From Pseudomonas palmensis (GTDB lineage: Bacteria > Pseudomonadota > Gammaproteobacteria > Pseudomonadales > Pseudomonadaceae), in assembly GCF_017848315.1 (NCBI RefSeq), contig NZ_JAFKEC010000052.1, positions 1 to 42,685 on the forward strand: a stretch of DNA of 42,685 nucleotides, in the 5' to 3' direction. The notes below the pieces were generated by a model that was not told where the DNA came from, ran no database searches, and saw only the letters and a program-made list of their open reading frames with translations. Shown here in pieces: positions 1 through 8,581 of the stretch. Positions within the stretch are counted from its first letter, which is position 1; every line of letters starts with the position of its first letter. A program made the translations under genes and the position numbers.

Positions 1-1122
1 GTATCCGCCAGCACCTACCCGACCACCCATTCCGGCGAGCTGCCACTGCCCTTGCAGATGGGCCTGCCGGCCCTGGACGCCTTCCCGCGCAAGCTGTGGA
101 CGCGGCTGGCCGGCCGGCAACTGCGTCAAGGCGGCCTGGAAAGCCTGGTGTACCCGGACCCACGCGGCCACGCACCGCTACGGGCGGCGATTGCCACTTA
201 CCTGGGCATCTCGCGGGGCATCACCTGCCGCCCCGAGCAGGTGTTCGTGTGCGCCGGCTATCGCGCCTGCCTCGACCTGATTTGCCATACGCTGATGCAG
301 CCGGGCGACCGCTGCTGGCTGGAGGAGCCCGGCTACTTCATGGCCCGCAACGCCCTGCAGGAAGCCGGCGCGCAGCTGGTGCCCGTCAGCGTGGACGACC
401 AGGGCCTGGATGTGGAACAGGGCATCGCCCGCGCGGTGGATGCGCGCTTTGCCGTGGTCACCCCCACCCACCAGAGCCCGCTGGGCGTGTCGCTGTCGCT
501 GCCGCGCCGGCTGGCGCTGCTGGCGTGGGCCAACCGGCAAGGCAGCTGGATCATCGAGGACGACTACGACAGCGAATACCGTTACCGCGGCAAGCCCCTG
601 CCCGCCCTCAAGAGCCTCGACCAGCAGGGCCGCGTGCTCTACACCGGCACCTTCAGCAAGGTGCTGTTCCCCGGCTTGCGTCTGGCCTACCTGGTGGTGC
701 CGGCGCAGCAGTGCGAGGCCTTCGCCCGCCAGGCCGACCGGCTGCACAACCACTGCCCTCACCTGCTGCAGGCCACCGTGGCGGCGTTTATCAACGAAGG
801 CCACTTTGCGCGGCACCTGAACAAGATGCGCAATCTGTACGCCCGGCGCCGGCAATGGCTGATCGAGGCATTGCAGCAGCAGTTGGGCGAGCGTTTGCTG
901 ATCGATACCCAGGCAGGCGGCATGCACCTGGTAGCCGGTTTGCCCGGCGTGGACGATGTAAAACTGGCCAAGCGCGCGCGGGCCGCCGGGCTGGCGGTGG
1001 AGCCGCTATCGCAGTGGTACCTGGCAGGTGCGCCCAGGCACGGGCTGGTAATGGGGTTTACCAATGTTGCCAGTGCACAGCAGGCGGCGATGGTGGCGCG
1101 GGAACTGGCTCGGCTTGCATAG
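1..1122 (+). CDS. MocR/PdxR-type GntR-aminotransferase regulator, 5'-truncated by window edge
   Basis: The frame is open from base 1, so the true start and the N-terminal winged-helix DNA-binding domain lie outside the window. What remains is a fold-type I PLP aminotransferase-like domain. The G-PA-D-FP---W-R opening, the CAGYRACLDL cofactor pocket, the EDDYDSEYRY stretch and the Schiff-base lysine context TFSKVLFPGLRLAY are classic for MocR/PdxR proteins. In this family the aminotransferase domain usually senses PLP or an amino compound and controls transcription rather than catalysing transamination. Many members regulate a divergent neighbour, which would lie left of the window. It is followed about 95 bp downstream by an AraC-type gene on the same strand. 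Family assignment is firm; the target is unknown. Confidence 0.88.
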   Translation, partial: VSASTYPTTHSGELPLPLQMGLPALDAFPRKLWTRLAGRQLRQGGLESLVYPDPRGHAPLRAAIATYLGISRGITCRPEQVFVCAGYRACLDLICHTLMQPGDRCWLEEPGYFMARNALQEAGAQLVPVSVDDQGLDVEQGIARAVDARFAVVTPTHQSPLGVSLSLPRRLALLAWANRQGSWIIEDDYDSEYRYRGKPLPALKSLDQQGRVLYTGTFSKVLFPGLRLAYLVVPAQQCEAFARQADRLHNHCPHLLQATVAAFINEGHFARHLNKMRNLYARRRQWLIEALQQQLGERLLIDTQAGGMHLVAGLPGVDDVKLAKRARAAGLAVEPLSQWYLAGAPRHGLVMGFTNVASAQQAAMVARELARLA

Positions 1123-1217
1123 GGGCAGCAACCCCTATCAGAGCAAACCCGGCTAGGCACGACGAGGGGGCAAAGGCGGATGCTATTGCTCACCGCATCT
1201 TCAGGAGGTTTTGTTCG

Positions 1218-2087
1218 GTGACCGACTCAAGCAACAGCCATGCCTACGCAAAACGGTTCGACGCCGTACTCGCCTATATCGATACCTGCCTCGAGGGCGA
1301 TCTCTCGGTGAGTGCACTGAGCCGCGTCGCCAACTTCTCGGTGTTTCATTTTCACCGGCAATTCACGGCGTATGTAGGCGTGCCGGTTGCACAGTATGTG
1401 CAGTTGATGAGGCTTCGGCGCGCTGCGCATCAATTGGTCGGTTCACCGGGTCAGTCCGTGCTGGAGACAGCACTGGGTGCTGGCTTCGAAAGCCCCGAGG
1501 CCTTTTCAAGGGCGTTCAGGCGCGCCTTTGGCATGGCGCCGAGTGCGTTCGCCAAGGCACCGAGCTGGCAGGTCTGGAATGCGGTCTTCGTTGTCCCTCA
1601 CTTTTCCAGGAGTATCACCATGCAGATCCGTATCGTGACGTTCGCCGAAACCCGCGTGGCGGCGCTTGAACATTGCGGGGCGCCCGGCCTCGTCAGTCAA
1701 AGCGTCAGTCGTTTTCGTCAGTGGCGCATGCAGAGCGGTCAGTCGCCAGTGGCCGTGAGCCGCTCGTTTGGCATCCCCTATGACAATCCCGATACCACGC
1801 CCGCAGAGGCCTTCAGGTTCGCGATTTGCGGCGAGATAGACGAGGCCGTGCTGCCCAACGAATTCGGCGTGCATGAACGGGTCATCCCGGCAGGGCGTTG
1901 CGCCGTGATTCGCCATACGGGGTCGCCTGACTACATCGGAGAATCCATCTACCCGCTTTACCGCGACTGGCTACCCTCCAGTAACGAAGAGCTACGGGAT
2001 CACCCGTTGTTCTTCCATTACCTGAGCGTGTTTCCCGAAACACCGCAGGATCAATGGCAGACGGATATCTACGTTCCGTTGAAATAG
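1218..2087 (+). CDS. AraC-family regulator with C-terminal GyrI-like effector domain
   Basis: The reading frame is open far upstream, but a GTG at 1218 follows an AGGAGG at 1203-1208 and gives a normal 289-residue AraC/GyrI protein, so I chose it. Residues about 12-110 form the double helix-turn-helix (LSVSALSRVANFSVFHFHRQF, then ALGAGFESPEAFSRAFRRAFGMAP). Residues about 130-289 form a GyrI/Rob/BmrR-type ligand-binding domain, ending in the typical QWQTDIYVPLK. Such proteins bind small hydrophobic or cationic compounds and often activate detoxification or efflux genes. No partner can be deduced from position; it converges with fecR. Confidence 0.85.
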   Translation: MTDSSNSHAYAKRFDAVLAYIDTCLEGDLSVSALSRVANFSVFHFHRQFTAYVGVPVAQYVQLMRLRRAAHQLVGSPGQSVLETALGAGFESPEAFSRAFRRAFGMAPSAFAKAPSWQVWNAVFVVPHFSRSITMQIRIVTFAETRVAALEHCGAPGLVSQSVSRFRQWRMQSGQSPVAVSRSFGIPYDNPDTTPAEAFRFAICGEIDEAVLPNEFGVHERVIPAGRCAVIRHTGSPDYIGESIYPLYRDWLPSSNEELRDHPLFFHYLSVFPETPQDQWQTDIYVPLK

Positions 2088-2111
2088 GCGAAGCTGGCGT
2101 GTGAAACGGGT

Positions 2112-2146
2112 TGCCGCTCGGTGGGTGAGTTGCTGGCCGAGCGGCA
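2112..2146. terminator. Inverted repeat between convergent genes
   Basis: TGCCGCTCGG at 2112-2121 pairs perfectly with CCGAGCGGCA at 2137-2146 across a 15-nt loop. It lies between the convergent AraC and fecR genes and could end transcription in both directions, but no T-run follows on either strand. Confidence 0.4.
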
Positions 2147-2211
2147 GTGGTGCCAAAAGCGGACCGTGCGAGCCGATGTCTGAGCCACCGGCCTTCGAAA
2201 GTCGTAAATCA

Positions 2212-3162
2212 TCAAACCGGCAGGATGCGCGTCCAGTAACGGGTAATCTGCTGGATTCGGATGGGTAACGAACGGGCGATAGTGTTCAATGTCAGCTCGA
2301 TGTTGCCAAGCGAGTACGAGCCCGACACCCGCAAGTGGCTGACCTCCGAGGCGCAGCCCAGATAGCCGGGGCAATAGCGCTGCAACTCGTTGATGAGTGT
2401 ATCCAGCCTCCAGCCCTCCACTACCAGCCGCCCCTGAGCCCAGGCCTCTTCGCCTTTTTTCAATGGCTGCGTGGCAAACAGTCGCTGACGATCAAATGTC
2501 ACCGATTGCCCTTGCTCGATCACGACCTCGCCTTCAGCCTGCTCAGGACGGACCGCAACGGCATGCTGGTAGACGCTGAGGCGTGTCAGCCCGTCGAGTT
2601 GGCGCACGGCGAAGCGAGTGCCCAATGCGCGCAGATCACCCTGTGCACTGCGCACCAGCAACGGACGTGAGTCCTTGCCGGTGGTTACATGGACCTCCCC
2701 CGCCCGAAGCACCAGCAAGCGCGTGCTGGCATTGAACAGTACATCCAGCGCGGTATCGGTATCCAACACCAGCAGGGTGCCGTCGGCAAGAGCCACTTGG
2801 CGCTGTTCTCCGGTGCGCGTTCTGAGGTCGGCCATCCATCTGGGCGCAACGTCATATCCCTGCCATGCCAATGAACTGGCGCCGGCGCCCAGCAACAGCC
2901 CCTTGAGTAGCGTGCGGCGATTCGGGCCGCTTTCGCGCAGCGTGGACTTTTCCATGACGTTCCAGGCCAACTGCTGCGGCATGCCGCCCAGGCGCGCCTG
3001 CAATTCGGTCAACTGCTGCCATGCCCATTCATGCTCCGCCCTCCGGCAGTGCCAGCGTTGCCACTGCGCGCGCAGCGCCGCGTCTTCAGGGTTCGCGCAC
3101 AGCTGCGCGAACCACTGCGCCGCATGGCGAAGTGCTTGGCGCTGGGCGTCGGTGGTCACCAC
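2212..3162 (-). CDS. FecR-family anti-sigma regulator
   Basis: This is the inner-membrane FecR-type protein that relays the receptor signal to its ECF sigma factor. The N-terminal roughly 70 residues match the cytoplasmic DUF4880 anti-sigma region (AAQWFAQLCANPEDAALRAQW; HEWAWQQL). One membrane segment follows the twin-arginine-like NRRTLLKG. The periplasmic FecR domain has RTRTGEQRQVALADGT, LRAGEVHVTTG and LGTRFAVRQ, then a C-terminal STN-like segment. At 316 residues it is the usual length. The start is GTG (3162 or 3159), overlapping the sigma-factor stop at 3156-3158, so the two are translationally coupled. FecR proteins of this type act as both anti-sigma and activator. Confidence 0.92.
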   Translation of the reverse strand: MVTTDAQRQALRHAAQWFAQLCANPEDAALRAQWQRWHCRRAEHEWAWQQLTELQARLGGMPQQLAWNVMEKSTLRESGPNRRTLLKGLLLGAGASSLAWQGYDVAPRWMADLRTRTGEQRQVALADGTLLVLDTDTALDVLFNASTRLLVLRAGEVHVTTGKDSRPLLVRSAQGDLRALGTRFAVRQLDGLTRLSVYQHAVAVRPEQAEGEVVIEQGQSVTFDRQRLFATQPLKKGEEAWAQGRLVVEGWRLDTLINELQRYCPGYLGCASEVSHLRVSGSYSLGNIELTLNTIARSLPIRIQQITRYWTRILPV

Positions 3163-3671
3163 GGATTGTCCACCAGGTACAGGAGGCAGCGTTCGGTGGC
3201 CCGGGCCATGTACTTGGTTACCGAGCTGGCGGACACCTGCAGGTGCTCGGCGATTTGAGGGTAGGTCAGCCCTTGCACTTGCGACATCAGGAACGCCGTT
3301 TTGGCCTTCACGCCCAGGCCGTCAAGCATGCGATCCAGCTCCAGAAGTGTCTGGAGCAACGAAAGCTGTTCTTCGGCAGAAATCTCGAACGACTCGGGCT
3401 GCGCGGCGAGCACTTCCAGATAGGCACGCTCCACCGACTGACGGCGAAAACTGTCGATCATTACCCGCTTGGCGATGGTTACCAGAAAATGCCGAGGCTC
3501 ATTGAGCATGGCCGCCCGGGGTTCACGGCGCTCGGCGAGCAGCACGCGAACAAAGGTGTCCTGGGCGAAGTCTGCCGCCGCCTGGGAACACCCGGTACGC
3601 TTGCGCAGCCAACTGATGAGCCAGGGTTGATGGTCGTTGTAGAGGGTCGCGATAAGGTTGCCAGACGGCAT
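3156..3671 (-). CDS. FecI-type ECF sigma-70 factor (iron starvation)
   Basis: I chose the ATG at 3671 because the protein then starts just before the conserved LYNDHQPWLISWLRKRTGC segment and is 171 residues, normal for FecI. The longer GTG frame from 3788 adds a Phe/Tyr-rich stretch unlike the family. Region 2 is seen as ADFAQDTFVRVL and RHFLVTIAKRVMIDSFRR; region 4 is GLTYPQIAEHLQVSASSVTKYMARA. It would direct RNA polymerase to the adjacent divergent receptor gene when the ferric siderophore is bound. The following fecR overlaps its stop codon. Confidence 0.92.
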   Translation of the reverse strand: MPSGNLIATLYNDHQPWLISWLRKRTGCSQAAADFAQDTFVRVLLAERREPRAAMLNEPRHFLVTIAKRVMIDSFRRQSVERAYLEVLAAQPESFEISAEEQLSLLQTLLELDRMLDGLGVKAKTAFLMSQVQGLTYPQIAEHLQVSASSVTKYMARATERCLLYLVDNPW

Positions 3672-3686
3672 ATCCAGGCCAAACAG

Positions 3687-3706
3687 TGAATAAGAATTAA
3701 TCGCAA
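3687..3706 (-). promoter_or_regulatory. Candidate Fur box upstream of ECF sigma gene
   Basis: The A/T-rich stretch GAATAAGAATTAATCGCAAT resembles the left half of the Pseudomonas iron box (GAATAAGAATT...). It sits about 15-35 nt upstream of the sigma start in an otherwise GC-rich region. A Fur site here would make the signalling system iron-repressed. The right half-site is poor, so this is a candidate only. Confidence 0.4.
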
Positions 3707-3761
3707 TATAGTGAAATGATGGCCTGAGAGCAATCGACTTCTGGCCGTGAAAATCAGGCCA

Positions 3762-3786
3762 GGAAAAAATTTCGAAACGCGTTGTC
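3762..3786 (+). promoter_or_regulatory. Candidate FecI-type promoter for the TonB receptor
   Basis: GGAAAA (3762-3767) followed 17 nt later by TC (3785-3786) resembles the E. coli fecA promoter layout (GGAAAT, 17 nt, TC). It lies about 73 nt upstream of the receptor start at 3859, a sensible place for a promoter read by the divergent ECF sigma factor. Confidence 0.35.
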
Positions 3787-3858
3787 ACTTTCCTCTCGGC
3801 TACGCGACTCCTTTTGCAGACACCTCACAAAATGCCAACAACCGCATCAGGAGTAAGC

Positions 3859-6306
3859 ATGCAGCATCCCCTTCCAGGCTTCTGCACCGCCACGTTGAAC
3901 ACCCCAAGCGCGCTATGCCTTGCCCTACTTGGCGCATCGTTGTTGATGGCCACTCCAGCACTTGGCCACGCGGCTGAAGGCCAGGTAACAGCCCGTACGC
4001 TGCATCAGCAGGAATTTGCCATTGAAGCCGGGGCGCTGGCCACTGTGCTGAACAGCTTTGCCACCGAAGCAGGCGTGGTGCTGTCGTTCGACAACGGGCT
4101 GACCGAAGGCAAGCAGAGCCGGGGCATCAATGGCCGCTACAGCATCGACCAGGGCTTTGCCGTGTTGCTGAGCGGGTCCGGGTTGCAGGCGGTTGCAGGT
4201 GGGGACAACAGCTATGTGCTGCTGCCGGCTGCACCGTCGGGTTCATTGCAATTGGACGCGACCAACGTGACAGGCTCGGGGCTGGGCGCCATCACCGAGG
4301 ATTCGGGGTCGTACACCACAGGTAACACCACCACAGCGACGCGGATGAATCTCTCGCTGCGCGAAACGCCGCAGTCGATCAGCGTCGTCACGCGTCAGCA
4401 GATGGACGACCAGAACATGCAGTCCCTGGAAGACGTTGCAAGGGCAGCCACGGGCATCAGCACGGTCAAGGGGTTCGGCACTGAGCGTCCGCTTTACTAC
4501 TCGCGAGGGTTCCAGGTCGACGACCTGCAATTCGACGGCCTGCCGAGCAGCGTCACGGAAAGCTTCTCGATGGACGTCATGTCGGTGAACAACATGGCCA
4601 TGTATGACCGGGTGGAGATTGTCCGAGGCGCAAATGGCCTGATGCAAGGGGCAGGTAATCCGTCTGCGGCCATCAACATGGTTCGCAAGCGACCGACACG
4701 TGAATACCGGCTCAAGGCAGAGATCGGTGCTGGCTCGTGGGACAACTACCGCACGCAACTCGACGTTGGCGGCCCCTTGAACGCAGAGGGCACCGTGCGT
4801 GGCCGTACGGTCCTGATGTACAACAGTCGAAACAGCTATCAGGACTACGCTGACAAGGACAACCAACTGTTCTACGCCATCGGCGAAGTCGACCTGAATG
4901 ACTCGACCACGGTTGCAGTGGGGGCGTCCTTCCAGCAGGACAACAGTGGCGGCTACGATTGGGGCGGTTTGCCTACCCACCTGGATGGCAGCTCATACAA
5001 CTTCTCGCGGTCGAAGTCGTTCGCTGGAAAGTGGGCGTACCTGGACAAGATCAACCGCAACGTCTTTGCCGATATCAAGCACAGCTTCAATGAGGACTGG
5101 AACCTCACCGTCGCCACCAACCTGATTTGGTCCAATTCGGATTTTCTCGCTCAGGTTGGGTACCACACCAGGGACACCGACTCGACGATGCAGTACTGGC
5201 CGAACAGCGCCCGCTACGATGATGAACAGATCAATCTCGACGCGGCGCTCAACGGTGCGTTCAACCTGCTGGGGCGCAAGCATGAGGTGGTGATCGGTAC
5301 CAACTTGCGGCGTGACAGGCTGCAATACGTCACAGGCTCGTCCAGCGTGAACCCTATCGTCGACATTCTGGACTTCGATACCTCCACATTCCCGAAACCG
5401 CAGATAGTCGGCAGCCTGACGCCCAGTCGACATGTGCGCAAGGACAAGGGGATCTATGCAGCCACTCGCCTGAACCCATTCGATGATCTGCACGTGATTC
5501 TGGGCAGCCGCTTGAGTTGGGTCGACTACGACACCCAGGGCCCGTGGGAGACGGACCGCTTCAGGGAAAACCGCAAGATCATCCCCTACGGCGGCATCGT
5601 CTACGACGTCAATGACACTACCTCGGTGTATGCCAGCTATACCGAGATCTACAAGATGCAGAGCAACTACAGCGTCGACAACAAACTGCTCGCACCCACA
5701 ACGGGCAGCAACTACGAAGTGGGCGTAAAAAACGAACTGTTCGATGGCAGGCTCAATACCTCCCTGGCGCTGTTCCAGGTGGATCAGACAGGCCTTGCGC
5801 AGGTCGTGCCCGAGGCTGGGCGCGTGTGTGGGCCCACGCGCGATTCGCGGTGCTACACCGAGGGCGCCAAAGTACGAAACCGCGGGTTCGATGCCGAGGT
5901 CTCGGGCGAGTTGATGCCCGGGTGGAATGCCTCCATGGGCTACACCTACAGCCATCCAGAATACGTGGCGGGTAGCAGGAAGGGTGACACCTATGGCACA
6001 GAGAACTCGCCACAGCGACTGTTCAAGGCCGCCACCACCTACCAGTTGCCAGGTAGCCTGGACCAATGGCGAGTCGGGACCAGCGTGTACCATCAGAGCA
6101 AGCTGTACCTGAACAGTATTTCGCAGAGTGCCTACAACCTTGTGGACTTGAATGCCAACTTCCGGATCGACCAGAACCTGAGCGTTCAGTTGAACCTCAA
6201 CAACGTTTTCGACGAGAAGTACTACACCGCGATTTTCAGCCAGGACACCGGAAACTATTACGGCGAACCCCGCAACTTTGCCGTCACGCTGCGCTACGAG
6301 AACTAG
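3859..6306 (+). CDS. FpvA/FoxA-type TonB-dependent siderophore receptor with signalling domain
   Basis: The ATG at 3859 has an AGGAG at 3849-3853; the ATG at 3814 lacks a ribosome site. The 815-residue protein has a Sec signal peptide (hydrophobic LCLALLGASLLMATPALG, cleavage near HAAEG) and then a secretin/TonB N-terminal (STN) domain (IEAGALATVLNSFATEAGVVLSF). The plug domain follows (LRETPQSISVVTRQQMDDQ; RGFQVDDLQFDG; DRVEIVRGANGLMQGAGNP), then a beta barrel ending in a C-terminal Asn after RNFAVTLRYE. The STN domain marks it as a transducing receptor that signals through the neighbouring FecR and sigma factor. The siderophore is not deducible from sequence alone; hydroxamates or pyoverdines are usual for this clade. 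Confidence 0.92.
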   Translation: MQHPLPGFCTATLNTPSALCLALLGASLLMATPALGHAAEGQVTARTLHQQEFAIEAGALATVLNSFATEAGVVLSFDNGLTEGKQSRGINGRYSIDQGFAVLLSGSGLQAVAGGDNSYVLLPAAPSGSLQLDATNVTGSGLGAITEDSGSYTTGNTTTATRMNLSLRETPQSISVVTRQQMDDQNMQSLEDVARAATGISTVKGFGTERPLYYSRGFQVDDLQFDGLPSSVTESFSMDVMSVNNMAMYDRVEIVRGANGLMQGAGNPSAAINMVRKRPTREYRLKAEIGAGSWDNYRTQLDVGGPLNAEGTVRGRTVLMYNSRNSYQDYADKDNQLFYAIGEVDLNDSTTVAVGASFQQDNSGGYDWGGLPTHLDGSSYNFSRSKSFAGKWAYLDKINRNVFADIKHSFNEDWNLTVATNLIWSNSDFLAQVGYHTRDTDSTMQYWPNSARYDDEQINLDAALNGAFNLLGRKHEVVIGTNLRRDRLQYVTGSSSVNPIVDILDFDTSTFPKPQIVGSLTPSRHVRKDKGIYAATRLNPFDDLHVILGSRLSWVDYDTQGPWETDRFRENRKIIPYGGIVYDVNDTTSVYASYTEIYKMQSNYSVDNKLLAPTTGSNYEVGVKNELFDGRLNTSLALFQVDQTGLAQVVPEAGRVCGPTRDSRCYTEGAKVRNRGFDAEVSGELMPGWNASMGYTYSHPEYVAGSRKGDTYGTENSPQRLFKAATTYQLPGSLDQWRVGTSVYHQSKLYLNSISQSAYNLVDLNANFRIDQNLSVQLNLNNVFDEKYYTAIFSQDTGNYYGEPRNFAVTLRYEN

Positions 6307-6335
6307 CCGTGAGCAGTGGTCGATAGGGCGATTTC

Positions 6336-6356
6336 AAGCGGCTGTAACGGCCGCTT
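6336..6356 (+). terminator. Weak hairpin after receptor gene
   Basis: AAGCGGC (6336-6342) pairs with GCCGCTT (6350-6356) around a 7-nt loop, 30 nt after the receptor stop. There is no U-run, so termination is uncertain. Confidence 0.3.
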
Positions 6357-6479
6357 GGATGGATCCTATGCTCACCAGTATCTTCATGTTGAACGGCCAG
6401 GCAGTTCGTGCGGGGTGAGCCGGGTGGTGGGCGAGCGAAGTAACAGCTCCCCACGACCAGTCGCTTGCATCGAACTGGA

Positions 6480-7703
6480 TCAGAAAGCCACCGAACGCTG
6501 ACAGGCCGACGTCGCCACGATCTTCCCGCGCTTTAGCACCATCAACCGTGTGGGCAGGTCGAGAATCACGTCACCCACCGAATGCGTCTCCAGCAACACC
6601 ACGTCAGCAGGCGCACCCGGCACCAACCCATAATCCTTCAACCCCAGCGCTTTCGCCGGATGGGCAGTGAGCATCGACAGTACCGTGGCCTGGTCATCCG
6701 CCCCGCCCAGGTGACAGGCCGGAATCGCCAATTGCGCGATGTTGAGCAAGTCGCCGGTGCCAAACGGGGTGAATGCGTTGCGAATATTGTTGGTGGCAAG
6801 GCACACATTCACGCCGCCATCACGCAGGGCCCGCACCGGCGTCAGGGTACGGCGCACGTCATGGCTGTCGCCGCGCGCACCGAGGTGCAAGTCGGTGGCG
6901 GGCAGGCACATGACGCTGATGCCAGCCTCGCGAATCAAGGCAATGATCTCCCGCTGTTTGTGCGGCGCCACGGCACCCAGGCTGGTCAGGTGACCGACGC
7001 ATACGCGCCCTTGATAGCCTTGCTCGATGGTCTTGCGCGCCAGGTACTCAATGGTCATGTGCTCGGCGTTGTCGGCGAAGTCCTGATGGAAGTCGATGTC
7101 CTTGCCGTAGCGCCTGGCCAGGTTGAATACATAGTCGATGTGGTCATGGGCCGAGTCGTCGTTGTAGGGAATGCCGCCCACTACATCTGCGCCCTTCTCC
7201 ATGGCCTCAACCATCATTGCCTGCATGCCCGGCAGTTTCAGTATGCCCTCCTGCGGGAAGGCCACCACCTGGATGTCGATGACGTCGCGCAGCTTGTCGC
7301 GCAGTTCCAGCACCACATCAAAGCCGGTGAAGCCTTGCACCGGGTCGAATTCGGCGTGGGCGCGTACGTGGGTAGTGCCGGACTGCACCAACGCACGTAG
7401 TGCTTGAGTGGAGCGCGCGAGAATGTCGTCGCGAGTCAACGTGGGTTTGAGCTCGGCGGTAACCGCTATCGCCTCCTTCAACGTGCCGGAGCGATTGGCC
7501 TTGCGGTGCATGATGTTGGCTTTTTCCAGGTGCAGGTGCCCTTCGACAAAGCCCGGGATCAGCACGTGGCCGTGGCCCTGGATTTCCTGCACGGCCTGCA
7601 CTGAAATTGTCGGCGCGATCTCGACAATCTTGCCGTGGTGCACCGCTACGTCCATCAGCGGTTTTGTATCGTCGATGCGCACATTGCGAAAGATCAGATC
7701 CAT
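6480..7703 (-). CDS. Amidohydrolase-superfamily protein, CodA/AtzC-like, with altered metal site
   Basis: The 407-residue protein has the amidohydrolase TIM-barrel layout: an N-terminal beta part, the H-x-H pair (H56, H58 in VEGHLHLEK), H206 (DFHQD) and H238 (VGHLTSL). It resembles cytosine deaminase and N-isopropylammelide hydrolase. The strand-8 metal aspartate of CodA (in HDDVFDP) aligns with N305 in ATNNIRNAF, and the CodA proton-shuttle glutamate aligns with F209. Cytosine deamination is therefore doubtful. AGAGGG precedes the ATG by nine bases. It is the last gene of the putative cynT-cynS-DUF2790 operon, 61 bp after its neighbour. One inference is that it acts on a urea-, carbamoyl- or triazine-like compound linked to cyanate release; this is unproven. 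Confidence 0.75.
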   Translation of the reverse strand: MDLIFRNVRIDDTKPLMDVAVHHGKIVEIAPTISVQAVQEIQGHGHVLIPGFVEGHLHLEKANIMHRKANRSGTLKEAIAVTAELKPTLTRDDILARSTQALRALVQSGTTHVRAHAEFDPVQGFTGFDVVLELRDKLRDVIDIQVVAFPQEGILKLPGMQAMMVEAMEKGADVVGGIPYNDDSAHDHIDYVFNLARRYGKDIDFHQDFADNAEHMTIEYLARKTIEQGYQGRVCVGHLTSLGAVAPHKQREIIALIREAGISVMCLPATDLHLGARGDSHDVRRTLTPVRALRDGGVNVCLATNNIRNAFTPFGTGDLLNIAQLAIPACHLGGADDQATVLSMLTAHPAKALGLKDYGLVPGAPADVVLLETHSVGDVILDLPTRLMVLKRGKIVATSACQRSVAF

Positions 7704-7764
7704 GACGTTGGCCCTCTATGATGCTGCCCCAAGGCGCATCGGTAAAAAACGAACCATGGGCAGC

Positions 7765-8004
7765 TCAACCGTTGGAACAGCCTTTACCCATCACTCGGTA
7801 TTCAAGAATGTGTTTCTGGCCCTTGGAGTCTTCATACGTCATGAGCACAGGTACCACGGCGCAGACGTGCGCGACTTCGCTGATGGAAATGACGCGGGCG
7901 ATGTCCAGGTGCTGGGCGTAGCTGTATTGCTCAACCGGTATCGGTTCGTCGGCCATCGCCGCAGCACAGAAAAAGCCCGCTATCAGTACAGGTAACGCCT
8001 TCAT
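7765..8004 (-). CDS. DUF2790 small periplasmic protein
   Basis: A 79-residue protein with a cleavable signal peptide (MKALPVLIAGFFCAAAMADE) and a mature domain matching the Pseudomonas DUF2790 pattern: YxYAQHLDIARVISI, then V-C, MTYEDSKGQ, and a C-terminal GKGC. Two cysteines in the mature part probably form a disulfide. A GGAGGAGGG precedes the ATG at 8004. These proteins are numerous in Pseudomonas and often stress- or metal-induced, but none has a clear biochemical role. It lies within the cyn gene run, 77 bp after cynS. Confidence 0.82.
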   Translation of the reverse strand: MKALPVLIAGFFCAAAMADEPIPVEQYSYAQHLDIARVISISEVAHVCAVVPVLMTYEDSKGQKHILEYRVMGKGCSNG

Positions 8005-8081
8005 GTTCAGAGGCCCTCCTCCACATTTTCAAGAACATGGAGCCCGGCAGCCATGCAGCGCCGGGCCCATGGGTGGGGTGA

Positions 8082-8552
8082 TCAGAACGGTTTGGTCGGC
8101 AGGTACTTGCCATCCAGGGTGATCACCGCGCGGGAGCCGCCGTCTGGGTCATCGACCTTCTTGACGTCCAGTTTGAAGTTGATGGCGCTGATGATGCCGT
8201 CGCCGAACTTCTCGTGAACCAGCGCCTTGAGCGTGGTGCCGTAGACCTGAATCATTTCGTAGAAGCGGTAGATGGTCGGGTCGGTAGGAATGCCGTTGCC
8301 GATGCTGCCGCGCAGCGGGATGCTTTGCAGCAGAAGCACGGCATCGGCGTCGAGGCCCAGGGTGTCGGCAACCACCTGGGCTGCGTTGGCCGGCAGCGGG
8401 TGCTGACCAAGCAAGGCGGCGGTGACAAAAGCTTCGTGCAGGCCGGTGCCTTCGGCAATCTGAGCGAACGACAGGTCTTTGCGGGCCTTGGCCAACAGGA
8501 TGACGTCGGTCAGGGCAAGGCGAGTGTCTTGGCTGATTTGTGATTGGATCAT
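8082..8552 (-). CDS. cynS: Cyanate hydratase (cyanase)
   Basis: Cyanase converts cyanate plus bicarbonate to carbamate, which decays to ammonia and CO2. The start at 8552 gives 156 residues, exactly the enzyme's usual length, with GGAG eight bases upstream. The catalytic triad of the family is intact: R96 and E99 (in IYRFYEM) and S122 (in GDGIISAI). The N-terminal helical domain (LALTDVILLAKARKDLSFAQIAEGTGL) resembles a helix-turn-helix, as in known cyanases. It follows cynT by 29 bp in the same direction; the carbonic anhydrase keeps bicarbonate available. Confidence 0.97.
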   Translation of the reverse strand: MIQSQISQDTRLALTDVILLAKARKDLSFAQIAEGTGLHEAFVTAALLGQHPLPANAAQVVADTLGLDADAVLLLQSIPLRGSIGNGIPTDPTIYRFYEMIQVYGTTLKALVHEKFGDGIISAINFKLDVKKVDDPDGGSRAVITLDGKYLPTKPF

Positions 8553-8581
8553 GGGGATATCTCCGTGGGTAGAAACGAGGG

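Noticed and set aside
96..1217. N-terminal extension of the AraC frame
   Set aside because: It overlaps the MocR aminotransferase domain in another frame, is Arg/Pro/Ala rich, and a good ribosome site precedes GTG 1218.
3672..3788. Extended start of the ECF sigma factor at GTG 3788
   Set aside because: Although a GAGAGGA precedes it, spacing is too short and the added 39 residues do not resemble the FecI N-terminus; the region holds the likely Fur box and promoter.
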